The notes under the pieces are model-generated. The model was given only the letters and a program-made list of their open reading frames with translations, was not told the origin of the DNA and did no database searches. This document shows, in pieces, positions 44,393 through 52,113 of a DNA stretch of 64,000 bases (position 1 is its first letter; each line of letters begins with the position of its first letter). The DNA is from Roseateles_B sp041906185 (GTDB lineage Bacteria > Pseudomonadota > Gammaproteobacteria > Burkholderiales > Burkholderiaceae_C): the NCBI GenBank assembly GCA_041906185.1, contig JAYRJQ010000005.1, forward strand, positions 62,001 to 126,000, in the 5' to 3' direction. The position numbers and the translations under genes were made by a program.

Positions 44393-45472
44393 TCAGGCCG
44401 GCTCGGCGGCGGCCGCGGTCGAGTGGTCCCCGACGGCGTCGAGGTAGTCCTGGATGCCCGGCCAATGCGGCGGCGGCGTCACACCCAGCAGCTGCGCGAA
44501 GGTCTCGCAGACGGCCTCCAGCGCACCGATGCCCGGGCACAGGTAGTCCATGAACAGGAACTGCCCCTGCTGGTTGATCTCCAGGAAGACGAGCTGCCCC
44601 TGCGCATCGACGATGAAGTCCAGGCAGCCGAAGCGCAGCCCGAGCGCCTGCATGAAGCGCCGGATGCGGGCAAGGTCCTCGGGCGCCAGCTCATGCGGCT
44701 GGGCCGGCACCGAGGCACCGAGCGCATACAGCCGCCAGTCCGTGGCCGTCAGGCGGTCCGCCTGGGAGTCGATGCGTACGCAGCGCACCTGATCGCCCGC
44801 GACGAGCACCCGCAGCTCGAACTGCTTGCGCAGCTCCGGCTGGTAGATCGCGGGGCACAGCGACATGGCCTGCGTCTGGGCCAGCAGCTCCGGTGTCAGC
44901 GCCGTGGTCGGCAGGCTGCGACGGCCCGCGTCCACCGCCCAGTCCAGCGGGCGGAAGGCCTTGAAGATGAGCCCGCCGGCCTGCGACTGCGCAAAGCGGC
45001 GGATGCGTTCGGGGTCGTTGCTGATGAGCGTGCGCGGCACGCTGAGGCCGCAGCGCTGTGCCAGGACGAGCTGGGCCGGCTTGGAGCGGGCACGCAGGCG
45101 GCTGGGCAGCGGATTCACCCAGACGGCAGGCGACGGCAGCGCGACGTCGAGCAGGTTGTAAAGGCCGGTGAGCACCTCGTCGGCCTCGTGCCGCACGATG
45201 CCGGCGTCCTCGGGATGCACGGCGGAGAGGTCGGCCGCCGGGAAGGGCCGGCGGGCCCAGACGGCGCGCACCGAGCACAGGTCGAGGCCCTCGCCCGGCA
45301 GGAGTTCATCGAGCAAGGACTCTGCGTCCCCGCCCAGCGCCAGCGACAAGGCGCGCCGCGAGGGGAAGCCGGCCGGATCGAAGACCTGCACCGTCGCGCC
45401 CTGGCCCTGCAGGGCCCACTGGACGGCCTGGACGTGCACATCGCCACGGGAACCCAGAATCAGCAAAGACAT
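44393..45472 (-). CDS. ATP-grasp peptide ligase, MvdC/MvdD type (graspetide maturase)
   Basis: A 359-residue ATP-grasp ligase. It has the MvdD-family plan: SVRAVWARRPFPA (68-80, the family W-x-R-R-P), NPLPSRLRARSKPAQLVLAQRCGLSVPRTLISNDPERI (120-157, with Lys131), FKAFR (Lys171), then GCLDFIVDAQGQLVFLEINQQGQFLFMD (282-309), whose Asp285, Glu298 and Asn300 bind magnesium-ATP. These enzymes activate Asp/Glu carboxylates of a precursor peptide with ATP and join them to Thr/Ser hydroxyls or Lys amines. The precursor gene is 93 bases upstream on the same strand. AGGA precedes the ATG. The products of this branch are unknown to me. Confidence 0.85.
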   Translation of the reverse strand: MSLLILGSRGDVHVQAVQWALQGQGATVQVFDPAGFPSRRALSLALGGDAESLLDELLPGEGLDLCSVRAVWARRPFPAADLSAVHPEDAGIVRHEADEVLTGLYNLLDVALPSPAVWVNPLPSRLRARSKPAQLVLAQRCGLSVPRTLISNDPERIRRFAQSQAGGLIFKAFRPLDWAVDAGRRSLPTTALTPELLAQTQAMSLCPAIYQPELRKQFELRVLVAGDQVRCVRIDSQADRLTATDWRLYALGASVPAQPHELAPEDLARIRRFMQALGLRFGCLDFIVDAQGQLVFLEINQQGQFLFMDYLCPGIGALEAVCETFAQLLGVTPPPHWPGIQDYLDAVGDHSTAAAAEPA

Positions 45473-45515
45473 CGTATGTCCTGACAGAGAAAGTTCGGAT
45501 GCGTCGTTCAGAAGC

Positions 45516-45546
45516 GGCAGGGCCCGGCGCCTGGCCGGGCCCTGCC
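45516..45546 (-). promoter_or_regulatory. Perfect 13-bp hairpin between precursor and ligase genes
   Basis: GGCAGGGCCCGGC and its perfect complement around a five-base loop, in the 93-base gap. No T tract. It could stop or protect part of the transcript so that far more precursor than ligase is made, as is common in peptide clusters. Confidence 0.65.
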
Positions 45547-45565
45547 TGCGGTTCAGCGAACCGGA

Positions 45566-45745
45566 TCAATCATCGTAGTCGGTGCCGTCGCCGCCCTGGC
45601 CGTACACGCCGGGGTAGGTCACGCCGGGGGCCTTGCGCAGGCCACCTGCCACCTGCTCCATCTCCGTCTCGGTCAACACGCGCGAGGCCACATAGGCCAG
45701 GATGCGGGTGGACTCCTCTTGCTTCATCTCGTTCTTGATGGTCAT
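45566..45745 (-). CDS. Graspetide-like precursor peptide with double-glycine leader
   Basis: A 59-residue peptide. Leader: MTIKNEMKQEESTRILAYVA... to LTETEMEQVAGG, ending Gly34-Gly35, the cleavage signal for C39 peptidases; the -4 Val and helical acidic run fit. Core: LRKAPGVTYPGVYGQGGDGT plus DYDD, with Thr43 and Thr55 as possible ester donors, Lys38 as a possible amide donor, and Asp53, 56, 58 and 59 as acceptors. Gly/Tyr-rich and unlike the microviridin TxKYPSD or plesiocin TTxxxxEE cores that I know. GGAG lies nine bases before the ATG. Ligase, exporter and adaptor genes surround it on the same strand. Confidence 0.82.
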   Translation of the reverse strand: MTIKNEMKQEESTRILAYVASRVLTETEMEQVAGGLRKAPGVTYPGVYGQGGDGTDYDD

Positions 45746-45762
45746 TTGAGTTCTCCAGAATG

Positions 45763-45821
45763 TGGCAGAAATCGACTGCCAGACGAACACCACCCACCTA
45801 ACTTGCTAGCTGGTGCGTCAA
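45763..45821 (-). promoter_or_regulatory. Leader hairpin and -35-like box of the precursor gene
   Basis: Reading the minus strand: TTGACG (45821-45816) is a good -35 match, but no clear -10 follows at the right distance. Next, TGGCAG-tcgattt-CTGCCA (45781-45763) is a 6-bp hairpin just before the ribosome site. The precursor gene probably has its own promoter in this 173-base gap. Confidence 0.4.
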
Positions 45822-45918
45822 CCATTCTGCACATCGCGTTTGCCCGCGCCACTTGGCGTTTCACCGCATGCGGAAGGTCATGGTGTGCCGCACGGCGGCA
45901 CGGTGCAGGCGCGGCCGC

Positions 45919-46464
45919 TCAGGGCTTGAGATGCCCCAGCGGCACGCCGCCGCCGGCCTTCACCTCGCCCAGCGAGAAGCTGGTGTGCACATCCTTGACG
46001 TTGGGCAGGTTGAGCAGGGTGTCGATGGTGAAGCGGCTGAAGGCGTCGAGGTCCGTCGCGAGGACCTGCAGCTCGAAGGTGCCGGCGCCCGAGATGTAGT
46101 GGCAGGACGTGACCTCGGGCAGCTGGCGGATGGCCTCCTCCAGCACCTTGGTGGCGGAGGCGTTGTTGCGGTCGGCATCCAGCCGCACGAAGGCCAGCAC
46201 GCCCAGGCCAAGGCGCCGCCGATCGAGCTCGGCGCGGTAGCCGGTGATGTAGCCCTGCTCCTCGAGCCACTTCACCCGGCGCCAGGTGGGCGCGGTGGAC
46301 AGCCCGATGCGGCTGGCCAGCTCGGCATTGGACAGGCGCGCATCCCGCTGCAGCTCCGCCAGGATGGCCACATGCCAGCGGTCCAGGCGGTCGCCCTGCG
46401 GATCCTCGAGCTCCTGCGCAGGCAGGCGGCCACGGGCGGCGAGGGAGGCGTTGGTCTTGGTCAT
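45919..46464 (-). CDS. Lrp/AsnC-family transcriptional regulator
   Basis: A 181-residue regulator. After a 30-residue polar extension, LDRWHVAILAELQRDARLSNAELASRIGLSTAPTWRRVKWLEEQGYITGYRAELD is the Lrp helix-turn-helix, and the RAM ligand domain follows (VLAFVRLD..., VTSCHYISGAGTFELQVLATDLDAFSRF). It senses amino acids or similar small molecules. Its place between the exporter genes and the precursor, same strand, suggests it controls the peptide cluster; it could also be an unrelated global regulator. Start is the ATG at 46464. Confidence 0.92.
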   Translation of the reverse strand: MTKTNASLAARGRLPAQELEDPQGDRLDRWHVAILAELQRDARLSNAELASRIGLSTAPTWRRVKWLEEQGYITGYRAELDRRRLGLGVLAFVRLDADRNNASATKVLEEAIRQLPEVTSCHYISGAGTFELQVLATDLDAFSRFTIDTLLNLPNVKDVHTSFSLGEVKAGGGVPLGHLKP

Positions 46465-46519
46465 GGCGCGGACGGGGGCTGACGACGGATGCCCCATCCT
46501 ACTGGAGCCGGCGCGCCCC

Positions 46520-48640
46520 TCAGAGCGCGGCAGTGCCGTCCGGGATGCCGCCGGACACCTGGCGTGCGAGCTCCAGCACCTGACCGTCCCGCACCTGAAC
46601 CACCCGCTGGGCGCCGGCGATGGTCTCGGGGCGGTGGGCGATGACCAGGCGGGTCAGCTTCATCTGGCTCAGCGCCGCGGTGACGGCCCGCTCGTTGGCC
46701 AGGTCCAGGTGGCTCGTGGCTTCGTCCAGGGCGAGCACGCGGGGCTGCTTGTAGATCGCCCGGGCCAGCAGCAGGCGCTGCTTCTGCCCGCCCGAAAGGC
46801 CCGAGCCGAGGTCCCCCACGAGGGTCTGGTAGCCCATGGGCATGCGGCAGATGTCCTCGTGCAACTGGGCCAGGGCTGCGCACTGCTGGATGCGCTCCAT
46901 GTCCGGATGGCTGTCGAAGAAGCTGATGTTGTCGGCCAGGCTGCCGGTCAGCAGGGCGTCTTCCTGCATCACCGTGCCGATCTGGCGGCGGTAGTTCCGC
47001 ACGCCCAGGTGGCGCACCGGCACGCCGCCGTAGAGCACCTCGCCCTCCGTCGGCGGCAGCAGGCCCAGCATGATCTTGAGAAGCGTGGTCTTGCCTGCAC
47101 CGCTCGGCCCGGTGACGGCCACGTTCTCGCCTGCCTCGATGCGGAAGCTGGCGCCCTTGAGGACCCAGGGCTCGCCCTCGGCGTAGCGGAAGGAGACGTT
47201 GCGCAGCTCCAGCGACGGCGGCAGGTGGTCCAGCTCGCTGTGCGGCACGTCGTCCTGCTCGGGCGGCTCCAGCACGATGTCGGCCAGGCGCTCGCCGTGC
47301 AGCGAAAGCATCTTCAGCTCGACGGCATAGTCGATCAGCTTGGCCACGCGGCCCGTGAACTGCGTCTTGTAGCTGACGAAGGCGAACAGCATGCCCACGG
47401 TCAACGAGACGGCGTGGCTCTGCTGGCCCTGCAGGATGGTGCGGGCGCCGAGCCACAGCACGGCCAGGTTCTCCAGGCCGAAGATCAGCGTGTTGGCCGT
47501 CTGGAAGGCCATGCTCATCTTGGCCGTGCGCACGTCGCGGTTCTGCACGTCCACGATCAGGTTCTGCCAGCGCGAGCGCCGTTCGTCCTCGCGGGCATAG
47601 AGCTTCAGCGGCGTGATGGCACGCAGCGTCTCGAGGAAGTGGGTGCTCTCCTTGGCCGCGATCACGAGGCGCTCCGCCGCCGCGTCGCGGAAGGGGCGGT
47701 AGGACACCCAGCGCAGGGCGCCATAGGCCAGCACGGCGACCACCACCACCGCGGCCAGCGGCACCGAATAGAGCAGCATCATGACCAGCGCGATGAGCGC
47801 CATGAGGCCGTCCAGCACCGCCTCGATGGCGGCGGTGGTCAGGCTGCGCTGGATGGCGTTGACCGCGCTGAAGCGGGAGGTGATGTCCCCCAGGTGCCGC
47901 TTCTCGAAGAAGCTGGTGGGCAGGCGGACGAGGTGCGCGAAGACGTTGGACTGCCACTGCAGCGCCAGCGTCTGGCTCAGCAGCACGACCATCCAGGAGC
48001 GGCCGAGGGACAGGGCGGACTGGATCAGCAGCAGCAGCCCGAAGCCGAGCACCAGCACGCCCAGCAGCTCGGCGTCCCCGCTGCTGAGCACCTCGTCCAC
48101 CACGAGCTGATTGAACAGCGGCGCGATGACGGCGAACACCTCCAGCACCACGGCCACGGCCAGGATCTGCAGCAGCGAGCGCTTGAGGCCGGTGACCTTG
48201 CCCGTCAGGGAGCCGAGCGACAAGCGGGGTGCCTGCTGCTCCGGCTTGAAGTCGGCATTGGGCGTCAGCTCCAGGGCCACGCCGGTGAAATGGGCCGACA
48301 TCTCGGCCAGGCTCAGGCGCCGCTCGCCGATGGCCGGGTCCAGCACGGTGCAGTGCTTCGCGCCGACCTTCTTGAGCACCACGAAGTGGTTGAGGTCCCA
48401 ATGCAGGATGGCCGGAAGTGCCAGCTGCCCGAGGTGCTCGAGCTCCAGCTTCAGCGGCCGGGCGGAGAAGCCCATGGAGCCCGCGTGGCTGATCATGCTG
48501 GCCAGCTTGGCGCCCTTGAGCGACACGGGGAAGCGGCGGCGCAGATCCCCGAGGTCCTGCCCTTGGCCATGGTGGCTGGCCACCATGGCCAGGCAGGCGA
48601 GGCCGCATTCGGCCGCTTCGGATTGCAGAAAGAGTTTCAT
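46520..48640 (-). CDS. Peptidase-containing ABC exporter (C39 family)
   Basis: A 706-residue bacteriocin-type exporter. The N-terminal C39 protease is complete: Cys12 in QSEAAECGLACLAM with the oxyanion Gln6, His85 in WDLNHFVVLKK, Asp101 in VLDPAIGER. It cuts double-glycine leaders. Six membrane helices span about 155-430. The ATPase has Walker A GPSGAGKTT (511-519), signature LSGGQ (615-619) and Walker B VLALDE (635-640). It should process and export the 59-residue peptide. The start overlaps the adaptor gene stop as ATGA. Confidence 0.93.
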   Translation of the reverse strand: MKLFLQSEAAECGLACLAMVASHHGQGQDLGDLRRRFPVSLKGAKLASMISHAGSMGFSARPLKLELEHLGQLALPAILHWDLNHFVVLKKVGAKHCTVLDPAIGERRLSLAEMSAHFTGVALELTPNADFKPEQQAPRLSLGSLTGKVTGLKRSLLQILAVAVVLEVFAVIAPLFNQLVVDEVLSSGDAELLGVLVLGFGLLLLIQSALSLGRSWMVVLLSQTLALQWQSNVFAHLVRLPTSFFEKRHLGDITSRFSAVNAIQRSLTTAAIEAVLDGLMALIALVMMLLYSVPLAAVVVVAVLAYGALRWVSYRPFRDAAAERLVIAAKESTHFLETLRAITPLKLYAREDERRSRWQNLIVDVQNRDVRTAKMSMAFQTANTLIFGLENLAVLWLGARTILQGQQSHAVSLTVGMLFAFVSYKTQFTGRVAKLIDYAVELKMLSLHGERLADIVLEPPEQDDVPHSELDHLPPSLELRNVSFRYAEGEPWVLKGASFRIEAGENVAVTGPSGAGKTTLLKIMLGLLPPTEGEVLYGGVPVRHLGVRNYRRQIGTVMQEDALLTGSLADNISFFDSHPDMERIQQCAALAQLHEDICRMPMGYQTLVGDLGSGLSGGQKQRLLLARAIYKQPRVLALDEATSHLDLANERAVTAALSQMKLTRLVIAHRPETIAGAQRVVQVRDGQVLELARQVSGGIPDGTAAL

Positions 48641-49983
48641 CGCGCGGCCCCGGCTTTCGAAGGCGGGGAGCTGCCGTCATCCGGCGTGTTCACGAGGGGG
48701 GCGAGGCCGGACACGGCCAGGATGGGCTCCATCACCCACTCCCAGACCTTCTGGCGCTGCTGGAGGACGTCGGCATCCAGGCTCATGCCGGGCTTGAGCG
48801 GCAGGCTGGCGCCGTAGGCCTGCATGTCCTGGCGGTCCAGCGCCACGCGGATGCGGTACAGCGGCTCGCTGGCCTGCGCGGCCGCCTGCAGGGACTGGCT
48901 CTGCCCCGTGGGCAGCTCCTGGGCGGACAGCGGCGCCTGGCTGACGCTCACGACACGGCCGCGGGCCATGCCGAACTTCTGGTAGGGATAGGCGGCATAG
49001 CGCAGCCACACCTGCTGGCCGGGCTGCACGAAACCGCTGGTGCGGCTGGGCGCGAAGAGCTGGGCCTCGAGACCTTCGTCCCGCGCGCCGACGGCGGAGC
49101 GGGGCACGAGGCTCAGCAGCGCCTGCCCTTCGAGCACCGACTGCCCCGCGTGCAGGGACAGCGTCGCCACACGGCCGTCCTGCGGTGCCTGCACGAGCAC
49201 GGCGCCGCGCGCCTCGTTCTCGTTGGACTCCTGGGCGAGGCTCGCGATGTTGCGGTCGACGAGGGCCAGCGCCGTGCGCAGATTGGTCTCGTTCGCGGCG
49301 AGGTCGGCGCGCACCGCCTGGGCATCGCGCTGCAGGGCCTGCAGATTGCGTTCGGCGCTGCGCTCGCGCATCTGCAGGTCCAGCAGCTCTTCCTGCTTCT
49401 GCTGCACCTGGGCCGTGGAGACATAGCCGCTGCGCGCCAGTTCGTTGAAGCGGTCGAGGCTCTTCTGCGCGAGCTGAGCACGCTGGTGGCTGGAGTCGAG
49501 CTCGCCCTGCGCCTGGCGCTCCTCGGCCTGCAGGCTGCGCAGGCGGTCGTTCAGGGCATCGGCGCGCTGGCGGGCCTGCTGCTGCTGGAGGAGCCGTTCG
49601 GTGTCGAGGCTCTGGCGGCGCTGCGCCAGAGCCTGCGCATTGAGCAGGGCGACGTCGCCCTGGGCCAGGCGGCGCTCGGTGCGGATCTTCAGCAGCGGCT
49701 GGCCGGCGCGGACCTCCTCGCCCTCCTTCACCAGCAGCTCGGCCACGGAACCGGCCTGCGGCGCGGTGATGCCGATCAGCCCGCCCGTCGGCAGCAGCAC
49801 GCCCGACACCCGGGCCTTGCGGCTCACCTCGCCCAGCAGCGCGAAGGCGGCCAGCCCGGCCAGCAGGACGAGGGCGATGCCCGTCATCCAGGCGAAGCTG
49901 GGCGGGCGTCCGATGCGGATGCCGCCCAGCCACTGGACGGACCGGGCCTGCATCACTTCGGGTCTGAATAGGGTGTCACGCAC
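48637..49983 (-). CDS. HlyD-family membrane fusion adaptor
   Basis: A 448-residue adaptor. One membrane helix at about 33-51 follows LFRPEVMQARSVQWLGGIRIGRPPSF, the start style of adaptors paired with C39 exporters. A lipoyl half-motif (SGVLLPTGGLIGITAPQAGSVAELLVKEGEEVRAGQPLL), a long Gln-rich coiled coil (about 105-240) and the second half (APQDGRVATLSLHAGQSVLEGQALLSLVP) follow. It links the exporter to an outer-membrane channel, not encoded here. Start is a GTG at 49983 since no ATG lies before the conserved opening. It is the first gene of the exporter pair. Confidence 0.92.
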   Translation of the reverse strand: MRDTLFRPEVMQARSVQWLGGIRIGRPPSFAWMTGIALVLLAGLAAFALLGEVSRKARVSGVLLPTGGLIGITAPQAGSVAELLVKEGEEVRAGQPLLKIRTERRLAQGDVALLNAQALAQRRQSLDTERLLQQQQARQRADALNDRLRSLQAEERQAQGELDSSHQRAQLAQKSLDRFNELARSGYVSTAQVQQKQEELLDLQMRERSAERNLQALQRDAQAVRADLAANETNLRTALALVDRNIASLAQESNENEARGAVLVQAPQDGRVATLSLHAGQSVLEGQALLSLVPRSAVGARDEGLEAQLFAPSRTSGFVQPGQQVWLRYAAYPYQKFGMARGRVVSVSQAPLSAQELPTGQSQSLQAAAQASEPLYRIRVALDRQDMQAYGASLPLKPGMSLDADVLQQRQKVWEWVMEPILAVSGLAPLVNTPDDGSSPPSKAGAAR

Positions 49984-50140
49984 GGTGCAGTGGCTTTGCA
50001 GTGGAGGCCCGCGCGTGCCGGTGGCCGGAAACCGGCCCGGGCCACGCAGGGGCGCTGAGATTGTCTGGCCCGGAGGCCCGGTGGGGCATCCGGAATACCC
50101 GGAGCCCTGCGCGGCCCGGCGCGGCGAAGCCCATGAGCCC

Positions 50141-50650
50141 TCAGCTCTCCACCGCCCGGATGCAGGACACCTTGCCCTGATGCTTGCTGTCCGAGGACCG
50201 GAGCATGCTGTCGCACAGCAGATTGCTCTCCGCCACGGAGACGCCCCAGACGATCATGCGGATCTCGCGCTCGGCGCGCGCGCCACGGGCGATGCTGAGG
50301 TAGGTGACGCTCGTGGGCTGGTCGTCGAACAGCGCCAGCTGGCGGGGCGTGAGCTGGCGGGTGCAGTCGGCGGACTTGACGGTCGTCGGCAGGCCGGTCT
50401 TGCCAAAGAGACGTTCCAGCTGGTCCCGATCCTTCTCGCACTCGCTGTAGCTCGCCATCTTGACGAAGATCACCTGCTCGAGCGTGCGCCCCTGGACCGT
50501 CACATTGACGTGCATCTCAGCGTAGACCGGATCCTTGATGACCGCCGGCCCGCCGGGCTGGGAGCGGTCCCAGGCGAACTTGCCGGCAGCCAGCAGCGCC
50601 AGCAGGCCGAGCCAATGCAAGACGGACATGTTTCGGATCGCACTGATCAT
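50141..50650 (-). CDS. Membrane-anchored or exported protein of unknown function
   Basis: A 169-residue protein with a single N-terminal hydrophobic helix (about 9-23, VLHWLGLLALLAAGKFA), either anchor or uncleaved signal. The outer part contains four Cys and a mixed alpha/beta pattern. No family recognised. A perfect AGGAGG before the ATG at 50650 shows strong translation. It lies 157 bases upstream of the adaptor gene on the same strand, so a link to the peptide cluster is possible but unsupported by sequence. Confidence 0.8.
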   Translation of the reverse strand: MISAIRNMSVLHWLGLLALLAAGKFAWDRSQPGGPAVIKDPVYAEMHVNVTVQGRTLEQVIFVKMASYSECEKDRDQLERLFGKTGLPTTVKSADCTRQLTPRQLALFDDQPTSVTYLSIARGARAEREIRMIVWGVSVAESNLLCDSMLRSSDSKHQGKVSCIRAVES

Positions 50651-50731
50651 GGTTTTCCTCCTGAGGGTCGTTCTTGTGGATGTCGTGCCGCCCGGCAACG
50701 CACGCAGACGGCCCGCACTATGCCACCGACG

Positions 50732-50764
50732 AAAAAAAAGACCCGACCCATCACGGGCCGGGCC
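50732..50764 (-). terminator. Rho-independent terminator on the minus strand
   Basis: Minus strand GGCCCGGCCC, five-base loop, GGGTCGGGTC (two G-T pairs), then eight T. It should end the transcript of the gene at 50964-51725. Confidence 0.85.
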
Positions 50765-50902
50765 TTCTTCATTTCTCCCCGAGCAGTGCCAGACGCACCG
50801 CGCGATCCTCGTTGCTTTCTCTTCAGCCGTGATGGCCTCCCTGTGTCGGGAGGTCCATCTTGTTCGAGTCCTCGCACGTTATCCCATCTTCCCGGGACAG
50901 GC

Positions 50903-50922
50903 ACCTGCAAGATCTTGCAGGT
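50903..50922. promoter_or_regulatory. Perfect 20-bp palindrome
   Basis: ACCTGCAAGATCTTGCAGGT reads the same on both strands with no spacer. It lies in a non-coding gap downstream of one gene and about 250 bases upstream of the next, and looks like a dimeric repressor site. Confidence 0.6.
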
Positions 50923-50963
50923 TGCCAAGCGCTTGATCCTTGACTTATGGGCAAATTGCGCTG

Positions 50964-51725
50964 TCATTTCGCGGCAGAGGCCGCAGCCGCAGCCGCCGGC
51001 GCCAGGCTCTTGATCACCTCGCCGTGTTCGTCCAGGAAGTCGAACACGATCTTGCCCTCCTCCGTCACCAGCGCCATGAGCCGCGGGCGCCCCTGCCCGT
51101 CCGAGAGGATCAGCGCGGAGGAGCGGCCCGGCGTCTTGCCGGCGAAGAAGCGCTCCGTCTGCCGGCCGCCCGCCGCCTCCCACTGCTTCCTGAGCTGCTC
51201 GCGCGCCGGGCCGGGCGGCGCGGCCTGCATGGCCTGCCAGTGCGGCTCGTAGTCCTTGGCCAGCCCCCGGTCGAAGACCTGCAGCCCCGTGTAGAGGTGG
51301 CCACCCCGCTCGTAGTAGCCCAGCGCCATCTGCTGGTCCCCGCCGAAGCGGTCCATGGAGAAGTGCATGGCCTGCTCGGGCGTGGCCGGGGCCCCGGGCG
51401 CCGCCGCGATGCCCGGCCGCCCCGACCAGACCATGCCACCGCTCTCGTCGCCCACGCTGTTGTAGAAGATGATCCCGGCCGTCTGCCGGTGGTCCGGCGC
51501 TTCATGGCCATCCTGCACGACCCCGGGCAGGCGGTGGCGGTTGGCGATGACCAGCTCCCGCTGGCCGTCCGCCGTCACCAGGTTGATGCGCTCCACGTCG
51601 ATCTCCTGGAAGCGCACCTTGGCCGGCGCCGCCGCCAGGGCCAGCGCAGCGACCGCCAGGAGCAGGCCCAGCTTCAGCAAGCGGTTCTGCCGCGCCAGCG
51701 CCTCCACCAATTCCGCGTTCGCCAT
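50964..51725 (-). CDS. Membrane-anchored protein of unknown function
   Basis: A 253-residue protein. After a short cytoplasmic start, one helix (about 16-34, LKLGLLLAVAALALAAAP) anchors it. KVRFQEIDVERINLVTADGQRELVIANRHRLPG looks like a beta sheet opening, and the remainder (GIIFYNSVGDESGGMVWSG, MALGYYERGGHLYTGLQVFDRG, SSALILSDGQGRPRLMALVTEEGK) repeats strand patterns, suggesting a beta-propeller-like or jelly-roll fold. No family recognised. Ala-rich C-terminus. Start is the ATG at 51725, with GGAG upstream. Confidence 0.82.
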   Translation of the reverse strand: MANAELVEALARQNRLLKLGLLLAVAALALAAAPAKVRFQEIDVERINLVTADGQRELVIANRHRLPGVVQDGHEAPDHRQTAGIIFYNSVGDESGGMVWSGRPGIAAAPGAPATPEQAMHFSMDRFGGDQQMALGYYERGGHLYTGLQVFDRGLAKDYEPHWQAMQAAPPGPAREQLRKQWEAAGGRQTERFFAGKTPGRSSALILSDGQGRPRLMALVTEEGKIVFDFLDEHGEVIKSLAPAAAAAASAAK

Positions 51726-52113
51726 GGCCCTGCTCTCCACTGATTCAAGACGTCATTCCCGGGCCGCGATGGTAGCGCCGGCCAAGGCGACGGAGGACCC
51801 GGCCGCACGCCACCGATGCACCGGCGCAGCGGCGGCAAGACAAGGGATCTCCCGAAGACGCGGATATGGCGATATTTACGTTTCCCATTTGAATGCGCAA
51901 GCGAAACGCTTTTGTCTGAAAATCGCAATTCAGCGCAAAGTTAGAAAAGACAGACACCCCCTCTTTCCCTACACTCCCTCCCCGGCCCATACTGCAGGCC
52001 ATCCCCGGAAGGTCCGGCGGCCACAAGCCGCCTGCGCGAGCGCCTCCTGATGCGAGGTGCTGCTGGATCTGGTCCGTCCCCTCTTCGGCACCCCCTCTCG
52101 GAGTCCCCCTCGC
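51726..52113. promoter_or_regulatory. 388-base divergent promoter region
   Basis: The stretch 51866-51950 is the most AT-rich in this part of the window. For the minus-strand gene, TTGCGC (51900-51895) and TAAATA (51878-51873) are spaced 16 bases apart, a weak promoter. AAGCG-aaa-CGCTT (near 51899) is a small inverted repeat. The promoter of the large oxidoreductase gene must also lie here but I cannot name it. Confidence 0.35.

Larger units (their letters stand above)
50651..50963. other. 313-base gap
   Basis: Holds the terminator and the 20-bp palindrome listed separately. Otherwise no gene seen. Text near 50870 resembles a tRNA T-arm by chance only. Confidence 0.6.

Noticed and set aside
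45570..45797. A second small frame overlapping the precursor peptide
   Set aside because: Different frame, no ribosome site, no leader or core features.
50860..50890. GTTCGAGTCC, resembling a tRNA T-arm
   Set aside because: No acceptor stem, anticodon arm or D-arm can be built around it.
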